Program-made: the position numbers and the translations under genes | Shown here: in pieces, positions 33,431 to 43,500 of the stretch | Numbering within the stretch: the stretch's first letter is position 1 | How the letters are laid out: every line of letters begins with the position of its first letter | The notes under the pieces: model-generated | Database searches by the model: none | The model's input: the letters and a program-made list of their open reading frames with translations, nothing else | Told to the model about the DNA's origin: nothing | From: CAZZCU01 sp964652825 | Lineage (GTDB): Bacteria > Bdellovibrionota_B > Oligoflexia > Oligoflexales > CAZZCU01 | Length of the DNA stretch: 64,000 bases | Assembly: GCA_964652825.1 (NCBI GenBank) | Contig: CAZZCU010000013.1 | Span: 1-64,000, forward strand | Direction of reading: 5' to 3'

Positions 33431-35164
33431 TCAGATTTTACCGCCGCGAAACATTGACCAGATGACATAAAGTCCCAGCACACCGGCAAAAGCAAAACCC
33501 ACCAGCCCGAGAACGGGGATATGATTGTATTCGCCGCCAACGCGCGCGTAGATCAGAATCGATGAAGCGATCAACAAAGCTCCGATAATGATACTGATCG
33601 CCAGCCGTGACACCGCTCGGTTAACCGCAACCGTTAACCCACGCAATGATTCGCTCTCAACATTGAGCACGGCGTTGCCTTCGATGGCCGTCCGCAATAA
33701 CGAACGAATCTGCCGTGGAGCGGAGCGCGCCAGATTTGCCATATCGCGCGCGATCATCAGCCCCTGACGCTGCAAATTTTCTTTGGAGTACATATGCGAG
33801 ACCAACTCGCCGGCAAACTTCTGGCAGGTCGCGAAAATATCAAAATTTGGATCAAGCCGCGTACTGATGCCCTCAAATGACACCAGGGTACGCAGGAACA
33901 TGATCAACTCACGCGGCATCGGCGCACCATGGCGCGCGGCAATGCGACCGAAATCCCACAACAGCCGCCCCGTGCGCATTTCCGAGAGTTTTAAGCCGAC
34001 AAACGGCGCCAGGGCATTGGCGACTTCGTGTTGAAACGCTTCCATATCAAAACCCGGGTCGGGATCAGCAAGCTCCACAAAATGCGAGACCATCGTTTCG
34101 TAATCTTCATTGACCAGCGCCATCAGCAATCCAGCCAAACGTTCACGCGCCGCACGTCCGAGACTCACGACCAGACCGCAGTCGATGACACCGACATGAT
34201 TCCCAGGCAATGACAACAGATTGCCCGGATGCAAATCACCATGAAACAAGCCGTCCACAAACACCATCTGCAGAAAAATATTCAAGCTGTGATTGAGCAG
34301 CATCGACGGATCATTGCCTTGTTGCAACATCCGCTCTTTATCGCTGATCGAGACGCCATCCAGGAATTGCAAAGTCAAGACTCTGGGTGTTGTCAGCTCC
34401 CAGATCACTTCTGGAACCTCGGCGTATTTTTTGCCAGCAAAATTCGCCGCGACTTTGGTGGTATTGCCACCCTCGCGTATAAAATCAAGTTCCGCCAAAG
34501 TCGCGCGCGTAAATTCCTGAATAGTGGCGCGCGGCCGCATGGTTCTGGTCTCCGGCAGATATTTCTCGATCAAGCCGGCGAGAACTTCCATCAACGCCAG
34601 GTCCGTCTCCACCTGCCCGATAATGTTCGGTCGCTGGACCTTGATCACCACTCGGCGACCGTCCTGCAACGTGGCGGCATGCACCTGCCCGATGGAGCCG
34701 GCGGCAATCGGTTTGGCCTCTATGCTCGCGAACTTCGCCAGTTTTTGCTCGCCAAGCTCGGATTGCAACACAGCTTTGATGATTTCAAACGATATACTGC
34801 TCACGCCCGAATGCAACTTGCGCAACTCATCAATGTGAGCTTTCGGCAACAAGTCCTCGCGTGTCGCCAGCACCTGACCTAATTTGACAAACGCCGGTCC
34901 CAGCTCCTCCAAAGCGCTACGCAGACGAGCCGGCGCACCTTGAGCCTGCACGATTTCGACGGGTGCTTGCGAGCCCTCGCCAGGTTCGCTCTTGGAGATT
35001 TCCTCGGCTTCACGCACCTGTTCGGGTGTCAGCCACGACTTGATGCCGATGGCTTCAAATACCGACCACAGACCATGACGCGCAAAAACATTGGTGATCT
35101 GTGCAAGACGACCGGCATGACGAATACCGCGACTGATTTGCAAACCGCGTGCTGTGATATCCAT
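33431..35164 (-). CDS. UbiB/AarF/ABC1 family protein kinase-like ATPase
   Basis: This 577-residue protein of the ABC1/UbiB family supports ubiquinone biosynthesis in characterised members. Seen in order: GPAFVKLGQVLATR (KxGQ), AAGSIGQVHAAT (Ala-rich loop), VIKVQRP (ATP Lys), HGDLHPGNL and GVIDCGLVV, where the usual DFG metal motif is DCG. Two C-terminal transmembrane helices (ISIIIGALLIASSILIYA and PVLGLVGFAFAGVLGLYVI) anchor it to the inner membrane. ATG 35164 has GAGG about 8 bases upstream. It lies 23 bases after pabB on the same strand, an odd pairing of quinone and folate functions. Confidence 0.92.
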   Translation of the reverse strand: MDITARGLQISRGIRHAGRLAQITNVFARHGLWSVFEAIGIKSWLTPEQVREAEEISKSEPGEGSQAPVEIVQAQGAPARLRSALEELGPAFVKLGQVLATREDLLPKAHIDELRKLHSGVSSISFEIIKAVLQSELGEQKLAKFASIEAKPIAAGSIGQVHAATLQDGRRVVIKVQRPNIIGQVETDLALMEVLAGLIEKYLPETRTMRPRATIQEFTRATLAELDFIREGGNTTKVAANFAGKKYAEVPEVIWELTTPRVLTLQFLDGVSISDKERMLQQGNDPSMLLNHSLNIFLQMVFVDGLFHGDLHPGNLLSLPGNHVGVIDCGLVVSLGRAARERLAGLLMALVNEDYETMVSHFVELADPDPGFDMEAFQHEVANALAPFVGLKLSEMRTGRLLWDFGRIAARHGAPMPRELIMFLRTLVSFEGISTRLDPNFDIFATCQKFAGELVSHMYSKENLQRQGLMIARDMANLARSAPRQIRSLLRTAIEGNAVLNVESESLRGLTVAVNRAVSRLAISIIIGALLIASSILIYARVGGEYNHIPVLGLVGFAFAGVLGLYVIWSMFRGGKI

Positions 35165-35187
35165 ACGCTAACCTCGGCTCCCGACTT

Positions 35188-36369
35188 TCAATCAGCGGCG
35201 GTGCGGGTCAATACCCGGCACTTCCAACCAACTTCTTCCAATTCCGCTGCTGCCTGACTACCTATGACGATACCACTACCGGCGGCGTAACCATACGGAT
35301 TTTGTGCGGCCTTGCGCCACATCGTGCGAATCAGGATATTAGAATCAAACGCGCCAGTCGTCGGTTGCCAATGAAACACATTGCCCATGAAATAGCCGCG
35401 CTCGCGGTCCTCACACTCACGAATAGCCAGCATCACCTCGCGCTTGGGCGCGCCGGTAATCGAACCGCCCGGACACAACGCGCGCAAAAACTCCCCTAGC
35501 GTCAAATCATCATGCAGACGCGAACAAATGCGCGCCACCCGATGCGTAACACTCGGCAACTGCAACAACTCGCCGGCGCTCTCGACTTTTACGCTGCCCC
35601 AGGCACTAACCTGCTGCAAATCATTACGCATCAGATCAACGATCATGTTCAGCTCTGCTTGATCCTTCTGACTGGCGCCAAGATTATTCCCAGCACCGGC
35701 CGTGCCTTTGATGGGGAATGTGCGTGCATACAAACCTGTCTCTCCTGCTGCAGCGTGTGTCTGAACAAAACGCTCCGGACTGAACGACCACAGATCGATA
35801 GCATCGGCCATGATCACCGCGGCCATGTCGCCGCCGTGACGCACTAAACGCGCGCAACGTTGCGCAACCGCATCGTGCTCCTCGCCAGCAACGACATCAA
35901 AGTAACGTAGATAATTGAGTTGGTAAAATCGCCCCGTCTTGATCGCGGCAATAATCGCCGCCACCTGTTGCAAATAATGGTCTTCACCGGTATGCGCTGA
36001 CAGCGACCAGCCGGCAATGCCGCTGGTCAAACTCCGCACATAGCGTCGCACATCATCATGCTCGGCAGTCATAACTTTGCGCACCCAAAACAACCGGCTC
36101 GGCTCGCGCTGTACCGCCCACGGATTGAATTCGTCATAACTGATCAGACCGACATACGCCGGCCAGGTCAACTCGCGCTTGGTGGAAATACCGTCAGTCC
36201 GAGGTTCATCGCACAATGGTCGCGCCAGATGCTCCGCCCACGCTACCTCCTCGGCATCGGTAGCCAGATAACAACGACCATCCCAACCGAGCAAGGCTAA
36301 ACAAGGACCGCCGCCGGCGACCTTGGCATACATTGCCTGATAAAAATGCTCTCCCGAAACCAAAGACAT
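35188..36369 (-). CDS. pabB: Aminodeoxychorismate synthase component I
   Basis: This 393-residue chorismate-binding enzyme makes 4-amino-4-deoxychorismate for folate. The catalytic-lysine motif appears as FPIKGTAG (the PIKGT form typical of PabB; anthranilate synthase has PIAGT). Further motifs are ELNMIVDLMRND, VTHRVARI, CPGGSITGAPK and AAGSGIV. ATG 36369 is chosen by homologue start; an ATG at 36390 has no ribosome binding site. The glutaminase partner PabA is not in the window. It probably cotranscribes with the downstream ABC1 kinase and is divergent from the hydroxyacyl-CoA dehydrogenase. Confidence 0.94.
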   Translation of the reverse strand: MSLVSGEHFYQAMYAKVAGGGPCLALLGWDGRCYLATDAEEVAWAEHLARPLCDEPRTDGISTKRELTWPAYVGLISYDEFNPWAVQREPSRLFWVRKVMTAEHDDVRRYVRSLTSGIAGWSLSAHTGEDHYLQQVAAIIAAIKTGRFYQLNYLRYFDVVAGEEHDAVAQRCARLVRHGGDMAAVIMADAIDLWSFSPERFVQTHAAAGETGLYARTFPIKGTAGAGNNLGASQKDQAELNMIVDLMRNDLQQVSAWGSVKVESAGELLQLPSVTHRVARICSRLHDDLTLGEFLRALCPGGSITGAPKREVMLAIRECEDRERGYFMGNVFHWQPTTGAFDSNILIRTMWRKAAQNPYGYAAGSGIVIGSQAAAELEEVGWKCRVLTRTAAD

Positions 36370-36468
36370 AATCACTCGCAGGTTTAGCATTGGCTTTTTA
36401 CGCTAGGCCGTTATGATGACGGCTCGATATTGCAACAGACTCGATATAACGTCTACGCGAGGATTCAT

Positions 36469-37326
36469 ATGACAGATACCCCCTTCAAAATCATCGGCGT
36501 CGTGGGTGCTGGACAAATGGGCAGCGGCATCGCCCAGGTGTGCGCCATGTCCGGTCTGCAGGCGGTGTTAGTTGATGTCGCCAGTGCCCAGATCGACCGC
36601 GCGAAAACCAGCATTAAAGCCTCAATCGACAAGCTTGCCGCCAAAGGTACTTTGACCGCGGATGCCGCGCAACATGCGCACGGCGCCATCAAGTTCGGCT
36701 CGGATTTGGAAATGCTGAGTCAGTGCGATCTGGTCATCGAAGCCATCATTGAAAACGAGGCGCTCAAGACCGAAGTACTGATAAAAATCGACAAGCTCCT
36801 AAAACCCGGCGCCGTGATCGCCTCCAACACCTCGTCGATTCCGATCACGCGCATGGCAGCGGCGACATCGCGCCCCGACAAATTCATCGGCATGCATTTT
36901 ATGAATCCCGTACCGATCATGAAACTGGTGGAGATTATTCCCGGTCTGGCGACGTCGCCCGAGACGACAGCGCAAGTCACGGCACTCGCCAAAGCGCTTG
37001 GCAAAGACACCAGCACCAGTCAGGATTATCCGGGCTTCGTGGTCAACCGTATTCTGATGCCGATGATCAACGAAGCGTTCTTTGCATTGATGGAAGGTGT
37101 GGCCAGTGCTGACGATATCGATAAGGGCATGAAGCTGGGCACCAATCAACCCATGGGGCCATTGACGTTGGCGGATTTCATTGGTCTCGACACCTGTCTA
37201 GCGATATTAAAGGTGTTGCACGAGGGGCTTGGCGATCCCAAATACCGTCCGTGTCCATTATTGGCGAAGTATGTCGAAGCCGGTTATGTCGGTCGCAAGG
37301 TGAAACGTGGCGTTTATAAATACTAA
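36469..37326 (+). CDS. 3-hydroxybutyryl-CoA dehydrogenase
   Basis: This 285-residue NAD-dependent enzyme interconverts 3-hydroxyacyl-CoA and acetoacyl-CoA. It has the Rossmann motif VVGAGQMGSGIAQV, the catalytic HFMNPVP loop, the GKDTSTSQDYPGFVVNRI signature and the C-terminal NQPMGPLTLADFIGLD. Single-domain length is that of Hbd/PaaH, not the FadB fusion. ATG 36469 has GAGG 6 bases upstream. It is followed 36 bases later by an enoyl-CoA hydratase, forming a two-gene short-chain fatty acid or PHB-type module; direction (synthesis or oxidation) is not evident. Confidence 0.94.
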   Translation: MTDTPFKIIGVVGAGQMGSGIAQVCAMSGLQAVLVDVASAQIDRAKTSIKASIDKLAAKGTLTADAAQHAHGAIKFGSDLEMLSQCDLVIEAIIENEALKTEVLIKIDKLLKPGAVIASNTSSIPITRMAAATSRPDKFIGMHFMNPVPIMKLVEIIPGLATSPETTAQVTALAKALGKDTSTSQDYPGFVVNRILMPMINEAFFALMEGVASADDIDKGMKLGTNQPMGPLTLADFIGLDTCLAILKVLHEGLGDPKYRPCPLLAKYVEAGYVGRKVKRGVYKY

Positions 37327-37362
37327 CTTAGTACTTAAGTACTAGCGAAAGGACCGATCCAT

Positions 37363-38148
37363 ATGAGCACCTATAATAATATTACTCTGCAAGTCGCGGA
37401 CGGTGTCGCTCTCCTGACCATTAACCGTCCGGACGCATTAAATGCTTTGAATGAAGACGTGTTATTCGAGCTGGAAGATGCCATTTACAGCAAACTGGCG
37501 ACTGAGCCACGCATCCGCGTCATGGTTCTGGCGGGAGCAGGCGAAAAAGCTTTTATCGCCGGCGCTGATATCGGTGCGATGGCAAAAATGGATGCCGCCG
37601 CCGCCCTCCGGTTTGCCCGTCGCGGCCAAGCATTGACCCGCGGCCTCGAATCGCTGCCGTTCATTACGATCGCCAAAGTCCAAGGTTTTGCTCTGGGTGG
37701 CGGCTGCGAATTCGCCATGGCTTGCGACATCGTCGTAGCATCGACCAAAGCTAAATTCGGCCAGCCGGAAGTCAATCTCGGTATTATTGCCGGCTTTGGC
37801 GGAACACAACGTTTGCTCCAACGAGTCGGGATGGCGGTTGGTCTGGATATGCTATGTGCCGGTCGCAATTTAAGCGGTGAAGAAGCCGCCCAACTCGGCT
37901 TGATCGCGCGCGTCGTACCACCGGAACAACTGGATGCTGAGATCAATTTGGTCATCAAAGGCGTCCTGCGCGCCGGCCCCACCGCAGTCGCCGAAACCAA
38001 ACGCCTGGCTCGGGAAAGCTATGGCATGGCACTGGATGCCGGTCTCGGCGCCGAAGCCACGGCTTTTGCAGCCAGATTCGGCCAAGAAGAAGCCCGCGAA
38101 GGTTTACAGGCTTTCCTGGAAAAACGCCGTGCTAGTTTTTCGAGCTAG
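37363..38148 (+). CDS. Enoyl-CoA hydratase (crotonase family)
   Basis: This 261-residue crotonase-fold protein carries GEKAFIAGADIGAM (oxyanion loop), GGGCEFAMACD and FGQPEVNLGIIAGFGG, with the two catalytic Glu positions of true hydratases (in GGCEFA and QPEVNLG). AAAGGA lies 9 bases before ATG 37363. Together with the upstream dehydrogenase it would hydrate crotonyl-CoA and oxidise the product, or run in reverse. It ends 119 bases before the histone-H1-like gene. Confidence 0.94.
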   Translation: MSTYNNITLQVADGVALLTINRPDALNALNEDVLFELEDAIYSKLATEPRIRVMVLAGAGEKAFIAGADIGAMAKMDAAAALRFARRGQALTRGLESLPFITIAKVQGFALGGGCEFAMACDIVVASTKAKFGQPEVNLGIIAGFGGTQRLLQRVGMAVGLDMLCAGRNLSGEEAAQLGLIARVVPPEQLDAEINLVIKGVLRAGPTAVAETKRLARESYGMALDAGLGAEATAFAARFGQEEAREGLQAFLEKRRASFSS

Positions 38149-38184
38149 GATTTTCGCGATTTTCGCCGTATCATATGCCGAATT

Positions 38185-38204
38185 TTCGCGGGTATTATCG
38201 CGAA
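38185..38204. promoter_or_regulatory. Palindrome upstream of H1-like gene
   Basis: TTCGCG and CGCGAA flank an 8-nt spacer 64 bases before the histone-H1-like gene. A related TCGCGA occurs about 30 bases earlier. It could be an operator; no matching known regulator comes to mind, and no T-tract follows, so it is not a clear terminator. Confidence 0.4.
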
Positions 38205-38267
38205 CAAAATCGTCTACCCATACGTATCGAAAACGAAACAAACTGAGAAAGAGGAAGGCCCATAGTA

Positions 38268-38690
38268 ATGAAAGATTTCATTAACCGCGTGCAAGCTGAT
38301 CTGAATAAACTACAAAAAACTATCGAAAAAGAAGGCGACCAACTGGTCAAAAAAATCCGCACCGCCGCCACCAAAGCCGCAAAGAATAAAAATCTGACCG
38401 CCAAGGCTCGCGAAATTGAACAGCTGGTCGAAAACCAGATGAAAAAAATCGAACCGGCAGTCGTGAAGATCGTTAAAAATATCAAAACCAATGCCGCCAA
38501 ATACGGTATCGATCTAAAAGACCTGGAAAAAAGAGTCGAAAAAGCCGCGAACGTGGCCCGCTCGACGATCCGCAAGGCGCGCGGCAAAGCCAAAAAGGCT
38601 AGCAGAACTTCGGCGAAACGCAAACGCCCGGCGGCAAAACGCGCTGGCGCAACATCGACAACCAGCACGGATTCGTCCAGCTCGACTTAA
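38268..38690 (+). CDS. Histone-H1-like basic protein
   Basis: This 140-residue protein has an amphipathic, Lys-rich helical part (about 1-95: KDFINRVQADLNKLQKTIEK and following, with regular heptad-like spacing) and a basic/Ser/Thr C-terminal tail (about 96-140: RKARGKAKKASRTSAKRKR and on). This resembles bacterial histone-H1-like and AlgP-type proteins. The ribosome binding site is AGAGGAAGG. Its TAA overlaps the mutY ATG (TAATG), so translation of the two is coupled. A DNA-binding or nucleoid role is inferred from composition only. Confidence 0.72.
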   Translation: MKDFINRVQADLNKLQKTIEKEGDQLVKKIRTAATKAAKNKNLTAKAREIEQLVENQMKKIEPAVVKIVKNIKTNAAKYGIDLKDLEKRVEKAANVARSTIRKARGKAKKASRTSAKRKRPAAKRAGATSTTSTDSSSST

Positions 38691-39811
38691 TGCTTTTACC
38701 CGAACTACAAACGAAAACGATCAAGAAGGCGGCTTTTCAAAGTCGCCTTCTTGCTTGGTACGACCAGCGGGCACGTTCTCTGCCGTGGCGACATGATTGG
38801 CGTTCGCAGCGTAATCCTTATCCGGTCTGGATCAGCGAAATCATGTTGCAACAAACAGTGATCAAAGCCGTGTTGCCGGTATACGAACGCTTTATGCACC
38901 AACTGCCGACCATCGAAGCGCTCGCCGCGGCTGATGATGCGACCGTGCGCCAACTCGTGCGCGGCCTTGGTTATTACCGGCGTTTTCGCATGCTGCATCA
39001 AGCCGCCAAACAATTGGTGGTAGCCGGCAAAACTCAATGGCCACAATCTTATGCCGCATGGCTTGACCTGCCCGGCATCGGCGACTACACGGCTTCGGCG
39101 ATCAGCAGCATCACGTTGAATACACCGCACGCCGTTATCGATGGCAACGTCGAACGTGTATTATGCCGGCTGTTTGCTATACGCTTGCCACCGAATCTGC
39201 CTAAACTAAAACCGTTGCTCAAACAAGCAGCGCAAGAATTACTGCAACACGCGCGGCCAGGGGATTTTAATCAAGCACTGATGGAGATCGGCCAGACGGT
39301 CTGCACGCCAACAAATCCTGATTGCGCGCATTGCCCGTTGACGCAAAGCTGCCGCGCCTTTGCCGAAAACTGCCAGAGCGAGGCGCCGCAGCCGAAATTA
39401 AAAGCAACTTATGTTGATCTACACCTGCGTTTATTGATCCCGGTGGCACAAGGCAAGATCGGACTTTGGCGCCGCCCCGCCGACGCTAAATTTTTGCGTG
39501 GTGAATTCGGTTTTATCACCTACGTGCAAGATACCAACGGCGATTTCCGCTATGACGGTAGCGTCGCTCTACCCATCGCCGCTGACGCCGCGCAGGATCA
39601 CGCGCGTTATAAACACTCCATCACCAAGCATCGCATCCAGGCACGTGTCGCCAGCTACGACGCCTCGCATCTACGGAATGATAAAAAATTTGCGGATGAA
39701 TTTACTTGGCATGAACCGCAGGCGGTCGAGCAGCATCTACTCGCTAATCTCGACCGCAAAGCGTGGAATAAGTACTTGGCGATTACGGCAGATAATCGGC
39801 GCCGGCCTTAA
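38690..39811 (+). CDS. mutY: A/G-specific adenine glycosylase MutY
   Basis: This 373-residue DNA repair enzyme removes A opposite 8-oxoG. Motifs are RSLPWRHDW, VWISEIMLQQT (catalytic Glu), the helix-hairpin-helix LPGIGDYTASAI, VIDGNVERVLCR (catalytic Asp) and the 4Fe-4S cysteines CTPTNPDCAHCPLTQSC. The C-terminal 8-oxoG recognition domain is present, with KHSITKHRI. The start overlaps the stop of the H1-like gene, and the 3' end overlaps the convergent minus-strand gene by 29 bases. Confidence 0.95.
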   Translation: MLLPELQTKTIKKAAFQSRLLAWYDQRARSLPWRHDWRSQRNPYPVWISEIMLQQTVIKAVLPVYERFMHQLPTIEALAAADDATVRQLVRGLGYYRRFRMLHQAAKQLVVAGKTQWPQSYAAWLDLPGIGDYTASAISSITLNTPHAVIDGNVERVLCRLFAIRLPPNLPKLKPLLKQAAQELLQHARPGDFNQALMEIGQTVCTPTNPDCAHCPLTQSCRAFAENCQSEAPQPKLKATYVDLHLRLLIPVAQGKIGLWRRPADAKFLRGEFGFITYVQDTNGDFRYDGSVALPIAADAAQDHARYKHSITKHRIQARVASYDASHLRNDKKFADEFTWHEPQAVEQHLLANLDRKAWNKYLAITADNRRRP

Positions 39812-40382
39812 AGCTTGAACCTTTATATTTACCTCTAATATCAAGCTTAACAGCACCAAGGACAGGCACGGCCGGCTTGACCAAAGCGGTAATATTTATG
39901 TCGTCCATTTCGGGATCGATCATATCAGCCAACAATGCCGCCAACTGCTTATTGCGCAGATCATAGAAATATAAAATATCGCAGCCAGGATAAAATCGAC
40001 CATCCATATTGCGCGCATCTTGAAAACCAAGATGGCGGATTTTAAATTGCTCAACCTCGTAGTATTTATCGCGCCGCAGCTGCAACAAAAACTCTTCGCT
40101 GAAATACTTTGCCGGCAGCATTAACTCCTCACTGCCCTTGTTGCGACCGTTCACATAGGTATCGATTTGATAATCGATGCGTACCTGATACTCACCTTGC
40201 TCGTGACTGCCGCCAAGAACCCGCGCCGTCATTTCGCCACCCGAGACAATCGACGATGTCCGATCACGGTTGCGATCGATGCGATAAAAGGCATGCTCAC
40301 CGACCGGATTACGATCCTGCGCCCAGCCGTTTGCCGACATAAACATCAATAAAAGGCATGCCGCCCCATGCTTAATCGTCAT
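39783..40382 (-). CDS. Exported protein of unknown function (DUF3108-like)
   Basis: A 199-residue protein with a signal peptide (GAACLLLMFMSANGWA) and then a beta-rich sequence: GEHAFYRIDRNRDRTSSI, YQVRIDYQIDTYV, FYPGCDILYFYDL. The layout resembles DUF3108-type periplasmic proteins but the match is weak. It starts at ATG 40382 and overlaps the 3' end of mutY by 29 bases in convergent orientation. An 8-bp inverted repeat (AAGCTTGA/TCAAGCTT, 39811-39848) lies in its 3' coding end. Confidence 0.68.
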   Translation of the reverse strand: MTIKHGAACLLLMFMSANGWAQDRNPVGEHAFYRIDRNRDRTSSIVSGGEMTARVLGGSHEQGEYQVRIDYQIDTYVNGRNKGSEELMLPAKYFSEEFLLQLRRDKYYEVEQFKIRHLGFQDARNMDGRFYPGCDILYFYDLRNKQLAALLADMIDPEMDDINITALVKPAVPVLGAVKLDIRGKYKGSSFKAGADYLP

Positions 40383-40508
40383 TCGTGACCTCCGACGTTT
40401 TTTGCTTTGCCATGCGTAAGACCTATGTTTAGGATAACCCGCTATCTCGGACCTGCATAGACCATGGCCAAGAAGTGGCTTTACTCTGTTGAAATCAGGA
40501 GTCTTATT

Positions 40509-43500
40509 ATGTCACGCAGCTTGTATTTTGCCGCAATCATCGCCTTGACCGGTGTTTTTGCTCCGAATCTTTTTGCTCACCCTGGCCATGACGAAGCGGA
40601 CACCGCTATCTCGCCGGCAGCTATCGCACCCGTCTTTGATGAGAACAGCCCGGAAGCACAATTTCTGAGCCATCCACGGCAGCTAACGTTTGCTGGCCTG
40701 CGCTCCGGCGAGGGTTACTTCAGTGCGGACGGCAGCAAAATGATTTTCCAAAGTGAGCGCGATGCCGATAATCCGTTTTATCAAATCTATGTCCTTGATC
40801 TTAACGATGGCAATACCTGGCGGGTGACGCCTGGTTACGGCAAAACCACTTGTGCCTGGTTGCATCCACTGCGTTCGGAAGTTTTGTACGCCTCCACGCA
40901 TCTCGATCCCGATGCCAGAAAAAAACAAGAAGAAGAACTTGAATTCCGTCGCAGCGGTCAACAGCGCCGCTATAGCTGGGATTTTGATGAGCACTACGAC
41001 ATCTTTGCCGATGCGATCGACGGTGGTGCGCCGGTGCGTTTAACCGATGCTCTCGGCTATGATGCCGAAGGCTCCTGGTCACCGGATGGGCGCCTGATCG
41101 CCTTTGCTTCCAATCGTCGCGCCTATAGCGGCGAGTTGACGCCCGAAGAACAAGAATTATTCGCCAAAGACCCGGCGAGCGCGGTTGATGTCTATATTAT
41201 GGATGCCGATGGCAGTAACGTGCGGCGTCTGACTGATAGTGTCGGCTACGATGGCGGCCCGTTTTTCAGTGCCGATGGCAAGAAAATCACTTGGCGGCGT
41301 TTTGCCAAAGACGGCCAGACCGCCGAAATTTTCACCATGAATATCGATGGCAGCGATCAACGCCAGATCACCCAATTGAATATGATGTCATGGGCGCCTT
41401 ACTTTCATCCAAGCGGCGACTATCTGATCTTCGGTACTAACGTCCACGGACACGCGAATTTTGAGTTGTATATCGCACCCACTGACGGCTCGCACGAGCC
41501 GGTGCGGGTTACACATACGGACGGCTTTGACAGCCTGCCGGTCTTCTCGCCCAAAGGCGACCAGCTATCATGGACCTCGACGCGCGGCAATAATGTTTCG
41601 CAGATTTTTCTCGCGGCATGGGATGATCAAAGCGCGCGACGTGCTCTCGGCCTGACACAGACAAAACCACAGCCACAACGTTTAAGTGCGGCCATCTCGG
41701 CAGACGATGCACGTCAGCATGTTTACTATCTGGCATCGGACCTGTTGCAAGGACGCATGACCGGGACCGCGGGCGAGCAGATCGCCACGCAATATGTCGC
41801 CGAAATGTTCGCGGCTTTTGGTCTGCAACCAGCCGGTGATAACGGCACCTACTTTCAGGAGTTTTCGTTTACCGCCGGTGTCTCGTTGGGCGCCAACAAC
41901 ACGCTAAGCACACAAAGCAGCGGAGAACCAACGCCGAAAACACGCGAACTGAATGTCGACTGGCGACCATTGGCGTTCTCGCAGGTCGGCGCCAGCGAAG
42001 CGAGCGACGTGGTGTTCGCCGGTTATGGCATCGTCGCGCCAGCTCAGGGCGAAGTTGCCGCCTATGATTCGTATGCGCATCTGGATGTCAAAGACAAATG
42101 GGTGTTGGTGTTGCGTTTTTTGCCGGAGAATGCTGCGCCGGCTGTCAAACAACACCTGTTGCGCTACGCCGATCTTCGACGCAAAACGACAGTGGCGCGT
42201 GATCTGGGGGCACGCGGCATTATCTTCGTCAGCGGACCGAATGCCGGCGCCAACGAGCAATTGATCCGTTTGGATTTTGACGCGGCTCTGACCGGCAGCA
42301 GCATTCATGCGCTATCGGTGACGGATGCCGTTGCCGACGATTTATTTGCCGGCAGCGGCGAAACCCTGGCGGCATTGCAAAGCAAACTCGATAGCGGTGA
42401 CTTGATGCAAGGCTTTATCGTGCCGAGCAAGATCGCCGCAGCGCATACCGACCTGGTGCATGAACAAAAAACCGGTCGTAATGTGCTGGCGCGTCTGCAG
42501 GTCCAGGCAGCCCCAAGCGATAATCTGGTTGCCATCGGCGCGCATATCGATCATCTCGGCGTTGGTCAGGGCCACGATCATGGCTTGGGGCGTTGGTTGC
42601 AACGGCAACGCTTTGATGATGCTGTCGAGACGCGGACCACGGAACGCAGTGGCAGCGGTATTTACTACGGTGCCGATGATAATGCCTCGGGTATCGCTGG
42701 TTTATTGGAGATCGCGCAACGCTTGGCGCAACAACAAGCCGCAGGTACCCTCAATGCTCAACGCGATATTCTGTTCGCCGCCTGGTCCGGCGAGGAGTTG
42801 GGTTTGCTCGGCTCCACGCATTTTGTAAAAAACGCGACCGCAAACCACGAACAACTTTATCCGCGCTTTGTCGCATACTTTAACATGGATATGATCGGTC
42901 GCCTGCGCGAGCATTTGATTTTAGGTGGTATTGGTTCGAGTTCGGTGTGGCACAACAAACTCGAAAAATTCAACATAGCGCATGCACTGAGTCTGCAATT
43001 GCAAACCGATCCGTATCTGCCAACTGACTCCACGGCGTTCTATCTAGCCGGTGTTCCTATCCTGAGTGCTTATACCGGCACGCACACGGATTACCACACG
43101 CCCAACGATACACCTGACAAAATTAACTATGAGGGCTTGGCGCGCGTTGCCAGCTTGTTTGCTGATCTGGTCGAAGACACCGCCACCAGCACGACTATTC
43201 CTGATTACAAAAAAGTAGAGCAACCTGGCGGTGGTGGCAGTCGCTTCCGCGTCTATCTCGGCACCATTCCTGATTATGCCGCCAGCGACGTGCTTGGGGT
43301 ATTGTTAGCAGGCGTGCAAGCCGGCAGCCCCGCGGATCAGGCGGGCGTAAAAGCCGGCGATGTCATCATTGAACTGGCTGGTGTGCGTATCGAGAATATC
43401 TACGACTATACCGATGCTTTGGCGATACTAAAAGTTGGCGAAGCTACCACTATCAAGATCAAACGTGGTGATGACGTTTTAACATTGGCGATCACTCCCG

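Noticed and set aside
34229..34882. Plus-strand open frame of 217 codons
   Set aside because: Antisense to the ABC1 kinase gene, no recognisable motif.
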